A DNA stretch of 64,000 nucleotides from Streptomyces mirabilis (GCF_039503195.1 NZ_JBCJKP010000001.1:3968001-4032000); one strand, 5' to 3'; counted from the first letter of the stretch, positions 24,341-35,321 are shown. Notes: a model not told the origin generated them from the sequence alone. Translations and numbers: made by a program.

Positions 24341-26994
24341 GCGGCACCTCCGATCAGGGTGAGGAACGCGTCCTCCAGCCGACGGTGGGGGCCCACCGAC
24401 CGCACGGGGACTTCCAGCCGTACGAGTTCCACGAGCAGGCGTTCGGCGCTGCCGCCCTCGTCGAGGCGGACCAGCAGCCCGCCCTCGGCTGCGACGGCCG
24501 AGGCCACGCCGGGCAGCGCGCCGATCTTCTCGACGACCGGCCCCTCCACGGGCGCGCCCGTACCGACGAGGAGGGTGTCGCCGGATCCGATGATCTCGCT
24601 CACCGGGCCGGCCTGGATCAGCCGGCCGCGGTCCATGACCACCAGGTGGGTGCAGGACTGCTCGACCTCGGCCAGCAGGTGGCTGGAGACGATGACCGTG
24701 CGGCCCGCGGCGGCGTAGCGGATCATGACCTCGCGCATCTCGCGGATCTGGGGCGGGTCGAGACCGTTGGTCGGTTCGTCGAGGATGAGGAGGTCAGGGA
24801 GGCCCAGCATCGCCTGGGCGATGGCCAGGCGCTGGCGCATGCCCTGGGAGTGGGTGCGGACCGCGCGGGCCAGCGCGTCGCCCAGGCCCGCGATCTCCAG
24901 CGCCTCCTCCATGTGGGCGTCCTCGGCCGGACGGCCCGTCGCCTGCCAGTACAGCTCCAGGTTCTCGCGGCCCGAGAGGTGCGGGAGGAAGCCGGCGCCC
25001 TCGACGAACGCTCCGACCCGGGAGAGCACCGGGGCGCCGGGCCGGATCGCGTGCCCGAAGACGCGGATCTCGCCGCCGTCGGGCTTGATGAGGCCCATCA
25101 GCATGCGCAGCGTGGTCGTCTTGCCCGCGCCGTTCGGCCCCAGCAGGCCCAGGACCTGGCCCTTCTCCACGCGGAACGACAGGTCCCGTACCGCGTACCG
25201 GTCCGCCGACTTCGCGTACCGCTTGCTCAGGTCGGTGATCTGGAGGGGGACTTCGGCGAGCTCGGGGTCGGGCGCGACCGGGGCCGTACGACGACGGCCG
25301 GTCAGCAGGAGTGCGGCGGCGGCGAGCGCGCCGGCCAGGGGCAGCCACCACACCCAGGAGGGCAGCACGGCGGCGGCGGTCTTCACACCGGGCGCGGTGG
25401 GCACGAGCAGGTCGCTCTTCAGGGAGACCGTGTACGTCGCCGGGGCCGCCGGTGAGGCGTAGCCGAGGTCCGTCGAGGCGAGGACCAGGCGCAGCCGGTG
25501 GCCCTTCTGGACCTCGTGGTCGACCGCGGGCAGCACGATCGTGACGTCCTTGCCCGCCTTCGCGCCGGTCACCCGCACGGGCGCCACCAGTTGCGAGGGC
25601 AGTACCGGCTGGGTGGTGCCCGGCCCGACGTCGTACACCTTCCCGAAGAGGACCGCCTCGTCGGTGCTCGACCGGACGTGGACGGTCACGGTCGGCGAGC
25701 CGGTGATCCGCAGGTCGCCGCGGAGCGCCGCAGAGTCGAACTGCGCGTACTGTCCCGGGAAGTCGAGGGACACTCCGAGCCCGAGCGCGGACAGCTGGGA
25801 CAGGCCGCCGGTGCCGCCGAGTCCGGGGAGGGCGGAGATCGCGGGCGGACTCGCGCCCGCGGGGTTCTGGAAGGTCTGCTCGCGTCGGCCGTCGCTCAGC
25901 GCGATGGCGTGCTCGCCGCTCTCCAGGCCGGGGTAGACGTCCCCGCTCGCGCCCCGCAGCTGCGCGGCGCCGTCGGTGGAGTCGATGCCGCCGGTGCGGG
26001 TGATGCGGAAGGCGGGACCGGTGTCGGCGTTCTTGTCGTCCTTCAGATAGCGGTCGAACCAGGAGCCGACGCGGGCCTCGACGCGGCTCGTCTCCGGGTC
26101 GCCGCCGTCGTGCCCGCCGGCGATCCAGTCGACGTCCACGGGCGCGCCGCCCGCCCGGATCGCCTTGGCCATCGCGTCGGCCTGGCCGAGCGGGAAGAGG
26201 GAGTCGGTCTGGCCCTGCAGGATGAGCGTGGGCACCTTGATGCGGTCGCCGACGGCGGACGGCGAGCGCTGCTCCAGCAGGGCGCGCGCCTGGGCGTCCG
26301 GCTTCCCCGACTCCGCCACCCGGTTGTACATCGCGCACAGCTGCGCCTCGAAGTGGTCGCAGCCGCCGCCGGAGTTGATGAAGATGCCGGCCCAGAGCTT
26401 CTTGAACACGTCGTTCGGGAAGAGCGCGTCCGCCAGGTTCCAGTACGTGATCGAGGGGGCGATCGCGTCGACCCTCTTGTCGTACCCGGCGGCCAGCAGG
26501 GAGATCGCTCCGCCGTACGAGCCTCCGGCGACTCCCACACGTGGGTCGCCGCTCTTGTCGAGCCGGACCTCGGGCCGCTCGGCCAGCCAGTCGATGAGCT
26601 TGGAGACGTCGGCGACCTCGCCCTTGGGGTCGTTCAGGCCGATCTTGCCGGTGGAACGGCCGAAGCCGCGCGCCGACCAGGTCATCACCGCGTACCCGTC
26701 GCGGGCGAGTTGCTCCGCCTCCCGCCGCATGTCGTCCTTGCTGCCGCCGAAGCCGTGCCCGAGGAGCACGGCGGGGCGGCGGCCGGAGCCCGCGGTGAAG
26801 AACGACGTGTCGATGTTCACCCCGGCGCCCGTGGTCATCACACGGTCGGTGCGGTGGACGGCCGGACCGTCGTCCGAGGCGACAGCGGTCCACGTACCGG
26901 CGCCGGCGAGCACGACCACGGCGGCCGCGGCGGCGAACCACCGTCGGCGTCCTCGCCGTGCGGGCCCGCGCAGTCGGGGCAGTCGAAGATCCAT
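24337..26994 (-). CDS. Fusion protein: extracellular S15-type alpha/beta hydrolase plus ABC transporter ATPase
   Basis: 885 residues in one frame. After an N-terminal membrane anchor (RWFAAAAAVVVLAGAGTW) comes an alpha/beta hydrolase of the S15/CocE type: LLGHGFGGSKDDMRREAEQL, nucleophile in VAGGSYGGAISLL, Asp in LQGQTDSLFPLG and His in IAGGHDGGD, then a beta-rich C-terminal domain. A second membrane helix (WVWWLPLAGALAAAALLLTG) leads to a complete ABC ATPase: Walker A GLLGPNGAGKTTTLRMLMGL, signature THSQGMRQRLAIAQAM, Walker B LLILDEPTNGLDP. Thus the hydrolase should be outside and the ATPase inside. The partner permease is encoded directly downstream. A coupled hydrolysis and transport role is inference. 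Confidence 0.9.
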   Translation of the reverse strand: MDLRLPRLRGPARRGRRRWFAAAAAVVVLAGAGTWTAVASDDGPAVHRTDRVMTTGAGVNIDTSFFTAGSGRRPAVLLGHGFGGSKDDMRREAEQLARDGYAVMTWSARGFGRSTGKIGLNDPKGEVADVSKLIDWLAERPEVRLDKSGDPRVGVAGGSYGGAISLLAAGYDKRVDAIAPSITYWNLADALFPNDVFKKLWAGIFINSGGGCDHFEAQLCAMYNRVAESGKPDAQARALLEQRSPSAVGDRIKVPTLILQGQTDSLFPLGQADAMAKAIRAGGAPVDVDWIAGGHDGGDPETSRVEARVGSWFDRYLKDDKNADTGPAFRITRTGGIDSTDGAAQLRGASGDVYPGLESGEHAIALSDGRREQTFQNPAGASPPAISALPGLGGTGGLSQLSALGLGVSLDFPGQYAQFDSAALRGDLRITGSPTVTVHVRSSTDEAVLFGKVYDVGPGTTQPVLPSQLVAPVRVTGAKAGKDVTIVLPAVDHEVQKGHRLRLVLASTDLGYASPAAPATYTVSLKSDLLVPTAPGVKTAAAVLPSWVWWLPLAGALAAAALLLTGRRRTAPVAPDPELAEVPLQITDLSKRYAKSADRYAVRDLSFRVEKGQVLGLLGPNGAGKTTTLRMLMGLIKPDGGEIRVFGHAIRPGAPVLSRVGAFVEGAGFLPHLSGRENLELYWQATGRPAEDAHMEEALEIAGLGDALARAVRTHSQGMRQRLAIAQAMLGLPDLLILDEPTNGLDPPQIREMREVMIRYAAAGRTVIVSSHLLAEVEQSCTHLVVMDRGRLIQAGPVSEIIGSGDTLLVGTGAPVEGPVVEKIGALPGVASAVAAEGGLLVRLDEGGSAERLLVELVRLEVPVRSVGPHRRLEDAFLTLIGGAA

Positions 26995-27166
26995 GGGTCA
27001 ACGGTACGGGCCGCCACCGACAACGAAGGCAGCCGTCGGTCTGAACCCGCGCCCCTCCTCCGGGCGTACGAGGCCCCTCCCGTATACCGCGCCCGTGGTA
27101 CGAGCCCGCTCGGGCGTCTTCACGAGCGCGGTGGTCACGTGGGACTTCGCGTGCACCCCGGAGGGC

Positions 27167-28576
27167 TCAGGCCTGGACGTCCTCCGGGATCGACACCAGC
27201 CAGCGGGTCTCGCGGCGCGGGCGGAGGTAGAAGGCCCAGTAGAGGGTGGCGACGGCTGTGATGCCGCCGGTCCACAGCAGGTACGTCATCTCCTGCTGGC
27301 TCAGGATGTAGGCGAGGACCGCGATCAGGAGCACCGGCATCGCGGGCCACAGCGGCATGCGCCAGGCCGGGGTGTGGCGGTGCTGGCCGCGCCGGGCGAG
27401 CAGGGCGGCGACCGCGACGAGCAGGTACATGGCCGTCACCGAGACGCCCGTGACGCCGTACAGGGTGTCCAGGTTGACGAAGCAGAGGAGGGCGCCGGGG
27501 ACGCCCACCAGGAGGGTGGCGACCCACGGGGAGCCGAAGCGGCCGAGGCGGGAGAGGCTCTGGTTGATCGGCTCGGGCCAGGCCTTGTCACGGGCGGAGG
27601 CGAACAGCACCCGGGAGTTCTGGATGACCATGACGATGCCCGCGTTGATGATCGCGAGGGCGACGCACAGGCTGACGAAGGTGCCGACGGCGGAGTTGGA
27701 CCAGGCGGTGACCATGCTGCTGATGTCGCCGCCGGTGAGGGTGGACAGGTCCGAGGCGCCCATGGTGATCGCGACGACCGGGACCAGGATGATCACGGTC
27801 GAGATGGCGAGGGTGGCCAGGACCGTACGCGCGACGTTGCGACGCGGGTTCTCCAGTTCCTCGGAGAGGTAGACCGCGGTCGAGAAGCCCTGGGTGATGA
27901 AGAGGGCGATCGCGAGCCCCGAGACCACCAGCATGGCCGTCACGGTGTCCGTGTGGCCGCCGGAGCCCGCCACCTGCATCGAGGTGAGGCTGCCCACGCC
28001 GCGCTGGCTGTGCGTGAAGCCCAGCACCGCCACGACGGCCGCCGCGATGACCTCAAGGACGAGGAAGACGCCGGTGATCCAGGCGTTGGCCCGCAGGTCG
28101 AGCAGGCCCGCGAGGGTGGCCAGGAGCATCACGCCCGCGCCTGCCATCGACGGGTTGAGGTGCACGATCGGCGCCAGGTAGTCCGCGGTGCCCATCGCGA
28201 TCACCGGCGGCACGATCATGACGACGAGGAGGGAGAGCACGAAGACCAGCCAGCCCGCGAGTCGTCCGGCCATCGTCGACACCATGGCGTACTCGCCGCC
28301 CGCGCTGGGGATGAGGGTGCCCAGCTCCGAGTAGCAGAACGCCACGGCGATACAGAGCAGCGAGCCGATGGCAATGGTGAGCGCGGTCGCCGTGCCGAGG
28401 GACGAGAACAGGTCGGGTACGACCACGAAGAGCGTGGAGGCGGGCGTCACGCACGAGAGCGTCAGCAGGGTGCCGCCGACGATGCCGATGGAGCGCTTGA
28501 GCTTTTGGGGGCTCCCGGAGGCCGTGGGGGCGGCGTCCGGGAGGGCCTGCTCGACAGGGCGGAGCGTGTCGGTCAT
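27167..28576 (-). CDS. APC family amino acid/polyamine permease
   Basis: 469 residues with about twelve membrane helices. The N-terminal LKRSIGIVGGTLLTLSCVTP, ASTLFVVVPDLFSSLG, FCYSELGTLIPSAGGEY and later FSTAVYLSEELENPRRNVAR are typical of amino acid/polyamine/organocation transporters (the GTL and ExENP motifs). The substrate cannot be assigned. ATG at 28576 is preceded by an unusual set of short repeats that may be operators. The gene stands alone on the minus strand. Confidence 0.9.
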   Translation of the reverse strand: MTDTLRPVEQALPDAAPTASGSPQKLKRSIGIVGGTLLTLSCVTPASTLFVVVPDLFSSLGTATALTIAIGSLLCIAVAFCYSELGTLIPSAGGEYAMVSTMAGRLAGWLVFVLSLLVVMIVPPVIAMGTADYLAPIVHLNPSMAGAGVMLLATLAGLLDLRANAWITGVFLVLEVIAAAVVAVLGFTHSQRGVGSLTSMQVAGSGGHTDTVTAMLVVSGLAIALFITQGFSTAVYLSEELENPRRNVARTVLATLAISTVIILVPVVAITMGASDLSTLTGGDISSMVTAWSNSAVGTFVSLCVALAIINAGIVMVIQNSRVLFASARDKAWPEPINQSLSRLGRFGSPWVATLLVGVPGALLCFVNLDTLYGVTGVSVTAMYLLVAVAALLARRGQHRHTPAWRMPLWPAMPVLLIAVLAYILSQQEMTYLLWTGGITAVATLYWAFYLRPRRETRWLVSIPEDVQA

Positions 28577-28976
28577 GAAGCGGTTCCGATCGACTCATGC
28601 GTCAGAAGACGACTCGTGCGTCAGGTGATTGGGTCGGGAGCGCTATCGCCTCCGGCGGCTCGCGTCGTTCGTCTCGTCGTCCGCTCCCGCGTTGATGGAA
28701 CCTTGACGGAAACCGTTGCGTCAATGGCCGTTTACCTACGGAATCCGCACCACCGAAGCGACGCACGTCACATCGCTTTCCCAGGCCCCGACGCCTACAT
28801 GTTGCAATCATCAGGAATCATCGGACTGTGACCTTGCTATCAAAGGCAACGACAGCAAACTGCCTCAGCTATCCGTTTCATCACCTCATGACGAGAACCG
28901 CAGTCGAGGCCTTGAAATTCACCAGGATTGGTCCGCACTCCGGGACGCCCGGCGAATAGGGGAGCCGGGCATGGCG
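28577..28976. promoter_or_regulatory. 400-bp upstream region of the APC permease with operator-like repeats
   Basis: No gene. Two near-identical 15-base copies (CGACTCATGCGTCAG at 28591, CGACTCGTGCGTCAG at 28610) lie 15-48 bases before the permease start. An inverted repeat TTGACG/CGTCAA with a 10-base spacer follows at 28703-28724. The region beyond 28780 is AT-rich. Confidence 0.5.
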
Positions 28977-29009
28977 GTGCCCCGCCCCCCGGGACGGGGG
29001 ACGGGGCAC
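28977..29009 (-). terminator. Terminator of the inositol operon
   Basis: GTGCCCCG/CGGGGCAC arms with a G/C-rich loop lie 12 bases beyond the mmsA stop codon. Confidence 0.7.
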
Positions 29010-29020
29010 CAGGGGGTCAC

Positions 29021-30523
<1,503 letters not shown>

Positions 30524-30537
30524 GGCCAAAAACTCCT

Positions 30538-32421
30538 TCACAGATGGCGGCGTCGGGCGGCGACGTGCCGGTCGTACTCCTCACGTGCCTTGACCGCCGA
30601 CGATCGGGTCGCGGTCTCGGCCACAGGTACATCCCACCAGGCTTGGGCCGGGGGCGCGCCCGACACTGTGTCTGCCGTTTCGGTCTCCACGTAGACACAT
30701 GTGGGAGTGTCCGCGGCGCGCGCCTCGGCAAGGGCCGCCCGCAGGTCACGGACGGTCTTCGCGCGCAGCACCCGCATGCCGAGGCTGGCCGCGTTGGCGG
30801 CGAGATCGACGGGCAGCGGCGCCCCCGTGTACGTACGGTCCTCGGAGCGGTAGCGGTAGGCGGTGCCGTACCGCTCGGCGCCCACGGACTCGGAGAGGCC
30901 GCCGATGGAGGCGTACCCGTGGTTCTGGAGTATGAGGACCTTGATCGCGACGCCCTCCTGCACGGCGGTGACGATCTCGGTCGGCATCATCAGGTAGGTG
31001 CCGTCGCCGACCAGCGCCCACACGGGCCGGTCGGGGGCCGCCATCCGGACGCCGATCGCGGCCGGGATCTCGTAGCCCATGCACGAGTAGCCGTACTCGA
31101 CGTGGTACTGGTCGCGGGACCGGGCCCGCCACAGTTTGTGCAGGTCACCGGGGAGCGAGCCGGCCGCGTTGATCAGGATGTCGTCCTCGGTGACGAGCTC
31201 GTCGAGAACGCCGAGGACCTGCGGCTGGGTGGGCCGGATGTCGATGTCCTCGGCCTCGTACGCCGCGTCGACGCGGTACTCCCAGCGCTCCTTGTCGTCC
31301 GTGTACTCGGTGGCGTACGCGGGCTCCACGCGGTGCCCGTGCAGCAGCAGCGCCTCGGTGAGCGCTTCTAGCCCGGCCCGCGCGTCCGCGATCAGCGGGA
31401 TCCCCGACAGCTTGTGGCCGTCGTACGGCGCGGTGTTGAGGTTCAGGAAGCGGACGTTCGAGGCGGTGAAGAGGGTGCCGGAGGCGGTGGTGAAGTCGGT
31501 GTAGCGGGTGCCGACGCCGATCACCAGGTCGGCGGTGCGGGCGAGCTCGTTCGCGGTCGCCGTGCCGGTGTGTCCGACTCCGCCGACGTCCTGCGGGTGG
31601 TCCCACTTCAGTGATCCCTTGCCCGCCTGTGTGGAGGCGACGGGGATGCGGGTGGTGGCGGCGAGTTCGGCGAGCACGTCCTCGGCGCGGCTGTGGTGGA
31701 CCCCGCCGCCCGCGACGATCAGCGGGCGCCGGGCCTCGCGGATCGCCGTGACGGCGGCGGCCAGCTCGGAGGCGTCGGCCGCCGGACGGCGCACGGTCCA
31801 GATCCGCTCCTGGAAGAACTCCTCCGGCCAGTCGTACGCCTCCGCCTGCACGTCCTGCGGCAGCGCGAGCGTGACGGCGCCGGTCTCGACCGGGTCGGTG
31901 AGCACGCGCATGGCCTGCAGGGCGGCGGGGATCAGCGCCTCGGGCCGGGTGACGCGGTCGAAGTACTTCGACACCGGGCGCAGACAGTCGTTGACCGACA
32001 TGTCGCCGGCGTAGGGGACTTCGAGCTGCTGGAGGACCGGGTCGGCGGGGCGGGTCGCGAAGATGTCGCCGGGCAGCAGGAGCACCGGGAGGTGGTTGAT
32101 CGTCGCGAGGGCGGCGCCGGTGACGAGGTTGGTGGCGCCGGGTCCGATGGAGGTGGTCACGGCGTGCGCCGACAGCCGGTTGGACTGGCGTGCGAAGCCG
32201 ACCGCCGCGTGCACCATCGACTGCTCGTTACGGCCCTGGTGGTAGGGCATCTCGTCGGCGTACTCGATCAGCGCCTGGCCGAGTCCGGCGACGTTGCCGT
32301 GACCGAAAATGCCCCAGGTGGCGCCGATCAGCCGCCGCCGCTCGCCGTCCCGCTCCGTGTACTGGGCGGCCAGGAAGCGCACCAGCGCCTGTGCGACCGT
32401 CAGCCTCGTCGTTGAGGTCAT
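30538..32421 (-). CDS. iolD: 3D-(3,5/4)-trihydroxycyclohexane-1,2-dione acylhydrolase
   Basis: 627 residues. This is a thiamine diphosphate enzyme: the catalytic Glu in HQGRNEQSMVHAAVGFARQS, the central FAD/NAD-like domain (VIGVGTRYTDFTTASG) and the cofactor site WALVGDGTYLMMPTEI ... VLILQNHGYASIGGL. The YSCMGYEIPAAIGVRMA stretch is typical of IolD. The enzyme opens the cyclohexanedione ring of the inositol pathway to 5-deoxyglucuronate. The ATG overlaps the iolB stop by four bases. Cytoplasmic; next gene is mmsA. Confidence 0.95.
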   Translation of the reverse strand: MTSTTRLTVAQALVRFLAAQYTERDGERRRLIGATWGIFGHGNVAGLGQALIEYADEMPYHQGRNEQSMVHAAVGFARQSNRLSAHAVTTSIGPGATNLVTGAALATINHLPVLLLPGDIFATRPADPVLQQLEVPYAGDMSVNDCLRPVSKYFDRVTRPEALIPAALQAMRVLTDPVETGAVTLALPQDVQAEAYDWPEEFFQERIWTVRRPAADASELAAAVTAIREARRPLIVAGGGVHHSRAEDVLAELAATTRIPVASTQAGKGSLKWDHPQDVGGVGHTGTATANELARTADLVIGVGTRYTDFTTASGTLFTASNVRFLNLNTAPYDGHKLSGIPLIADARAGLEALTEALLLHGHRVEPAYATEYTDDKERWEYRVDAAYEAEDIDIRPTQPQVLGVLDELVTEDDILINAAGSLPGDLHKLWRARSRDQYHVEYGYSCMGYEIPAAIGVRMAAPDRPVWALVGDGTYLMMPTEIVTAVQEGVAIKVLILQNHGYASIGGLSESVGAERYGTAYRYRSEDRTYTGAPLPVDLAANAASLGMRVLRAKTVRDLRAALAEARAADTPTCVYVETETADTVSGAPPAQAWWDVPVAETATRSSAVKAREEYDRHVAARRRHL

Positions 32422-33278
32422 CGGTATCCCTCTGTGCTCTCTAGATGTCCCGGGTGGAAGCAGATCCGCCACTCCCTCTCCTCGCCCGGTCCGGCCATCA
32501 CGTTCAGGTAGTACATGGTGTGGCCGGGCTGGGCGATGGACGGGCCGTGCCATCCGTCGGGGACGAGGACGGCATCGCCGGTGCGGACCTCGGCGAGGAC
32601 GTCGGATCCGCCCTCGCGCGAAGGGAATACGCGCTGATAGCCGAATCCGTTCGGGCCGTCGATCTCGAAGTAGTAGATCTCCTCCAGCTCCGACTCGACA
32701 CCGGGCCGGTGCTCGTCGTGCTTGTGCGGCGGATACGAGGACCAGTTGCCGCCGGGGGTGATGACCTCGACGGCGATGAGCTGGTCGCACTCGAAGGCGT
32801 CGGCGGAGGCGAAATTGCGCACCTGACGTGCGCAGTTGCCACTGCCTCGGTCTTCGACGGGGACCTCCGGCGCGGGGCCGTAGCGGGCGGGGAGTCGGCG
32901 CTCGCACTTCGCTCCTGCCAGGGCGAAGCGGCCTCCCGCACCGGAGGCGATCTGGGCCCGGGCGTCACGGGGCACGTACGCGAAGTCGGAGACCTCCGCG
33001 AACACGCTTTCCCTGCCCAGGATTTGGAACTCTTCGTCCTCTATGCGCACCGTACAGGCGCCACCCAGCGGAAGCACGATCCACTCGCTGTCGCCGGTGG
33101 TGAAGGTGTGGGTGCCGCCCGGTCCGAGGTCGACCACGCGCAGGCTGCTGTGGGTCCAGCCGGCGTACTTGGGATCGATGTCGACGGCGTACAGCCCGCC
33201 GGCGGTGGCGCCCCTGGGAACGTACAGGCCGTTGCTCCGGGGCACGTCCGTCGGCGAGTGCGTCCTGGGGTCCGTCAT
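32418..33278 (-). CDS. iolB: 5-deoxy-glucuronate isomerase
   Basis: 286 residues. Two cupin-like halves are visible; the metal-binding set SSYPPHKHDEHRPG with ESELEEIYYFEIDGPNGFGY and the later DGWHGPSIAQPGHTMYYLNV are IolB hallmarks. It converts 5-deoxyglucuronate to 2-deoxy-5-keto-gluconate. ATG at 33278 lies 7 bases after the aldolase gene stop. Four-base overlap with iolD downstream shows translational coupling. Confidence 0.95.
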   Translation of the reverse strand: MTDPRTHSPTDVPRSNGLYVPRGATAGGLYAVDIDPKYAGWTHSSLRVVDLGPGGTHTFTTGDSEWIVLPLGGACTVRIEDEEFQILGRESVFAEVSDFAYVPRDARAQIASGAGGRFALAGAKCERRLPARYGPAPEVPVEDRGSGNCARQVRNFASADAFECDQLIAVEVITPGGNWSSYPPHKHDEHRPGVESELEEIYYFEIDGPNGFGYQRVFPSREGGSDVLAEVRTGDAVLVPDGWHGPSIAQPGHTMYYLNVMAGPGEEREWRICFHPGHLESTEGYR

Positions 33279-33285
33279 CGGGTCC

Positions 33286-34234
33286 TCACAGCAGTCCTAC
33301 GGCGGTGTCCACCGCGGCGGTCACGTCCCCGTCGGCCGGGTAGAGCAGCGAGCGGCCGACGACCAGGCCCTGCACGGTGGGCAGTTGGAGCGCGCCGCGC
33401 CACTTCTCGTACGCGCTCCCCGGTCCTCCCCGACATCTCCGCCGAGCAGTACGGCGGGCAGGGTGGAGGTCTCCATGACCCGGGCCATGTCGTCCGGGTT
33501 GTCGCTGACGGGGACCTTCAGCCAGGTGTACGCCGAACTGCCGCCCAGGCCACTGGCGATGGCGATGGACTTGATGACGGCCTCGGCACTCAGGTCGTTG
33601 ACCAGCCTGCCCCCGGGGTGCGGCGACTGAGGAACGGTTCGACGAAGACCGGGAGATGACGCTCCGCCATCTCGTCGATGGCGCGGGCGGTGGACTCGAG
33701 GGTGTTGAGCGAGCCCGGATCGTCGTAGTCGATGCGCAGCAGCAGCTTGCCCGCGTCGAAGCCGAGCCGTTCGATGTCCTGCGGGCGGTGGCCGGTGAAA
33801 CGGTCGTCCAGCTCGTACGAGGCGCCCTGGAGGCCGCCGCGGTTCATCGAGCCGAGGACCACCTTGTGATCGAGGGCGCCCAGGAGCAGCAGGTCGTCGA
33901 GGATGTCGGCGGTCGCGAGGACGCCGTCGACACCGGGGCGGGAGAGCGCGAGGCAGAGCCGTTCCAGCAGGTCCGCGCGGTTCGCCATGGCGAACTCGCG
34001 GTCGCCGACGGCGAGCGCCCCGCGGGCCGGATGGTCCGCGGCGATGATCATCAGCCGCCCGTTGTCGCCCACGAGGGGGCGGCGGGGGCGGCGCGCGGCG
34101 GCCTCGGCGACGGCTTGGGGGCGGTGAGCGCGGAGCCGGACGAGTTCCGCCGTGTCGACGGTTCCGAGCGGCGCGGAGGGAGCCTGGGGCAGGACGGGGT
34201 CTCCGCCCTCGTGTCCCACGCGTCCCGCCCTCAT
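33286..34234 (-). pseudogene. Cgl0159-type (beta/alpha)8 aldolase gene with two apparent frameshifts
   Basis: The ATG at 34234 overlaps the iolC stop (ATGA). The first frame gives MIIAADHPARGALAVGDREF, VLATADILDDLLLLGALDHK and LLRIDYDDPGSLNTLEST up to FVEPFLSRRTPG. A second frame then carries RLVNDLSAEAVIKSIAIASG, LGGSSAYTWLKVPVSDNPDD and VLLGGDVGED. A third frame ends it with YEKWRGALQLPTVQGLVVGR, SLLYPADGDV and a stop at 33286. Each switch needs one extra base, at CCCCCGGGG (33610-33618) and CCCCGG (33418-33423). The repaired product, about 316 residues, belongs to the Cgl0159-type (beta/alpha)8 family found in actinobacterial iol clusters, where it likely cleaves the phosphorylated deoxy-keto-gluconate. 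All neighbours are intact, so sequence error is likely. Confidence 0.82.
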
Positions 34235-35199
34235 CGGACCGCTCCCGCCGTGAGCGCGTCCTCGATCTCTTCGGGGGTCGGCATCGCGGAGGAGCACTCC
34301 AGCCGGGAGGCGACGAGGGCACCGGCCGCGTTGGCGTGCCGCATGATCCGCTCCAGGTCCCAGCCGGCGAGCAGGCCGTGACAGAGGGAGCCGCCGAACG
34401 CGTCACCGGCGCCGAGGCCGTTGAGGACCGTCACCGGGAGCGGCGGGACCTCGGCCGACGTGCCGTCGCGGTGGACGGCGAGGACGCCCTTGGGGCCCTG
34501 TTTGACGACGGCGAGTTCGACGCCCGCCTCGAGGAGGGCCTCGGCCGCCGCGTGCGGTTCACGGACGCCGGTGGCGATCTCGACCTCGTCGAGGTTGCCG
34601 ACGGCGACGGTGGTGTGGCGCAGGGCCTCGGCGTAGAAGGCCCGGGCGGAGTCCTCGGGGGTGTTCCCGGCCGTGCTCTTCCAGAACATGGGCCGCCAGT
34701 CGAGGTCGAAGACCGTCGTGGCGGACTTGGCGCGGTGGGCGAGCGCGGCGAGCGTCGCCGTCCGGCTGGGCTCCTCGCTCAGGCCGGTCCCGGTCACCCA
34801 GAAGATACGCGCCTCGCGGACGGCGTCCAGGTCGAGGTCGTGCGCGTCGATCTCCAGGTCCGGGGCCTTGGGCTGCCGGTAGAAGTACAGCGGGAAGTCG
34901 TCGGGCGGGAAGATCTCGCAGAACGTCACCGGGGTGGGCAGCCAGGCGACCGGGGTGACCCAGCGGTCGTCCACGCCGAAGCCGCGCAGCGCCTCGTGGA
35001 GGTACGCGCCGAAGGGGTCGTCACCGGTGCGCGTGATCACCGCCGTACGCCGTCCGAGCCGGGACGCGGCCACCGCGACGTTCGTCGCCGAGCCGCCCAG
35101 GAACTTCCCGAAGGACGTCACCTGCGCCAGCGGGACCCCCGTCTGCAACGGGTAGAGGTCCACACCGATCCGCCCCATGGTGATCAGGTCGTACGCCAT
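34231..35199 (-). CDS. iolC: 5-dehydro-2-deoxygluconokinase
   Basis: 322 residues of the PfkB sugar kinase family. The substrate motif FGKFLGGSATNVAVAASRLG, RTAVITRTGDDPFG and the ATP/anion-hole motif VLNGLGAGDAFGGSLCHG with its catalytic Asp are intact. VFDLDWRPMFW is typical of IolC. It phosphorylates 2-deoxy-5-keto-gluconate at C6 before aldol cleavage. It is the first gene of the leftward iol operon, whose promoter lies in the divergent space to its right. Confidence 0.94.
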   Translation of the reverse strand: MAYDLITMGRIGVDLYPLQTGVPLAQVTSFGKFLGGSATNVAVAASRLGRRTAVITRTGDDPFGAYLHEALRGFGVDDRWVTPVAWLPTPVTFCEIFPPDDFPLYFYRQPKAPDLEIDAHDLDLDAVREARIFWVTGTGLSEEPSRTATLAALAHRAKSATTVFDLDWRPMFWKSTAGNTPEDSARAFYAEALRHTTVAVGNLDEVEIATGVREPHAAAEALLEAGVELAVVKQGPKGVLAVHRDGTSAEVPPLPVTVLNGLGAGDAFGGSLCHGLLAGWDLERIMRHANAAGALVASRLECSSAMPTPEEIEDALTAGAVR

Positions 35200-35240
35200 C
35201 GACTTCCCTTCGCTTCGGCTCCCCCAAGGTCTAGCGCCGC

Positions 35241-35279
35241 ACAGGGAGCCCTGTCAACAGTTTGTCCGGACATTCGGAC
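35241..35279. promoter_or_regulatory. Operator-like palindromes in the divergent iol control region
   Basis: ACAGGG-AG-CCCTGT at 35241-35254 and GTCCG-GACATT-CGGAC at 35264-35279 lie between iolC and the rightward gene, with TTGACA at 35286. A repressor controlling both directions would fit; none is encoded directly here except an AraC-type gene at 36.4 kb. Confidence 0.5.
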
Positions 35280-35321
35280 CAGGCCTTGACACCTCCCTCG
35301 TGCCGCCCGAAGCTGACGCCC

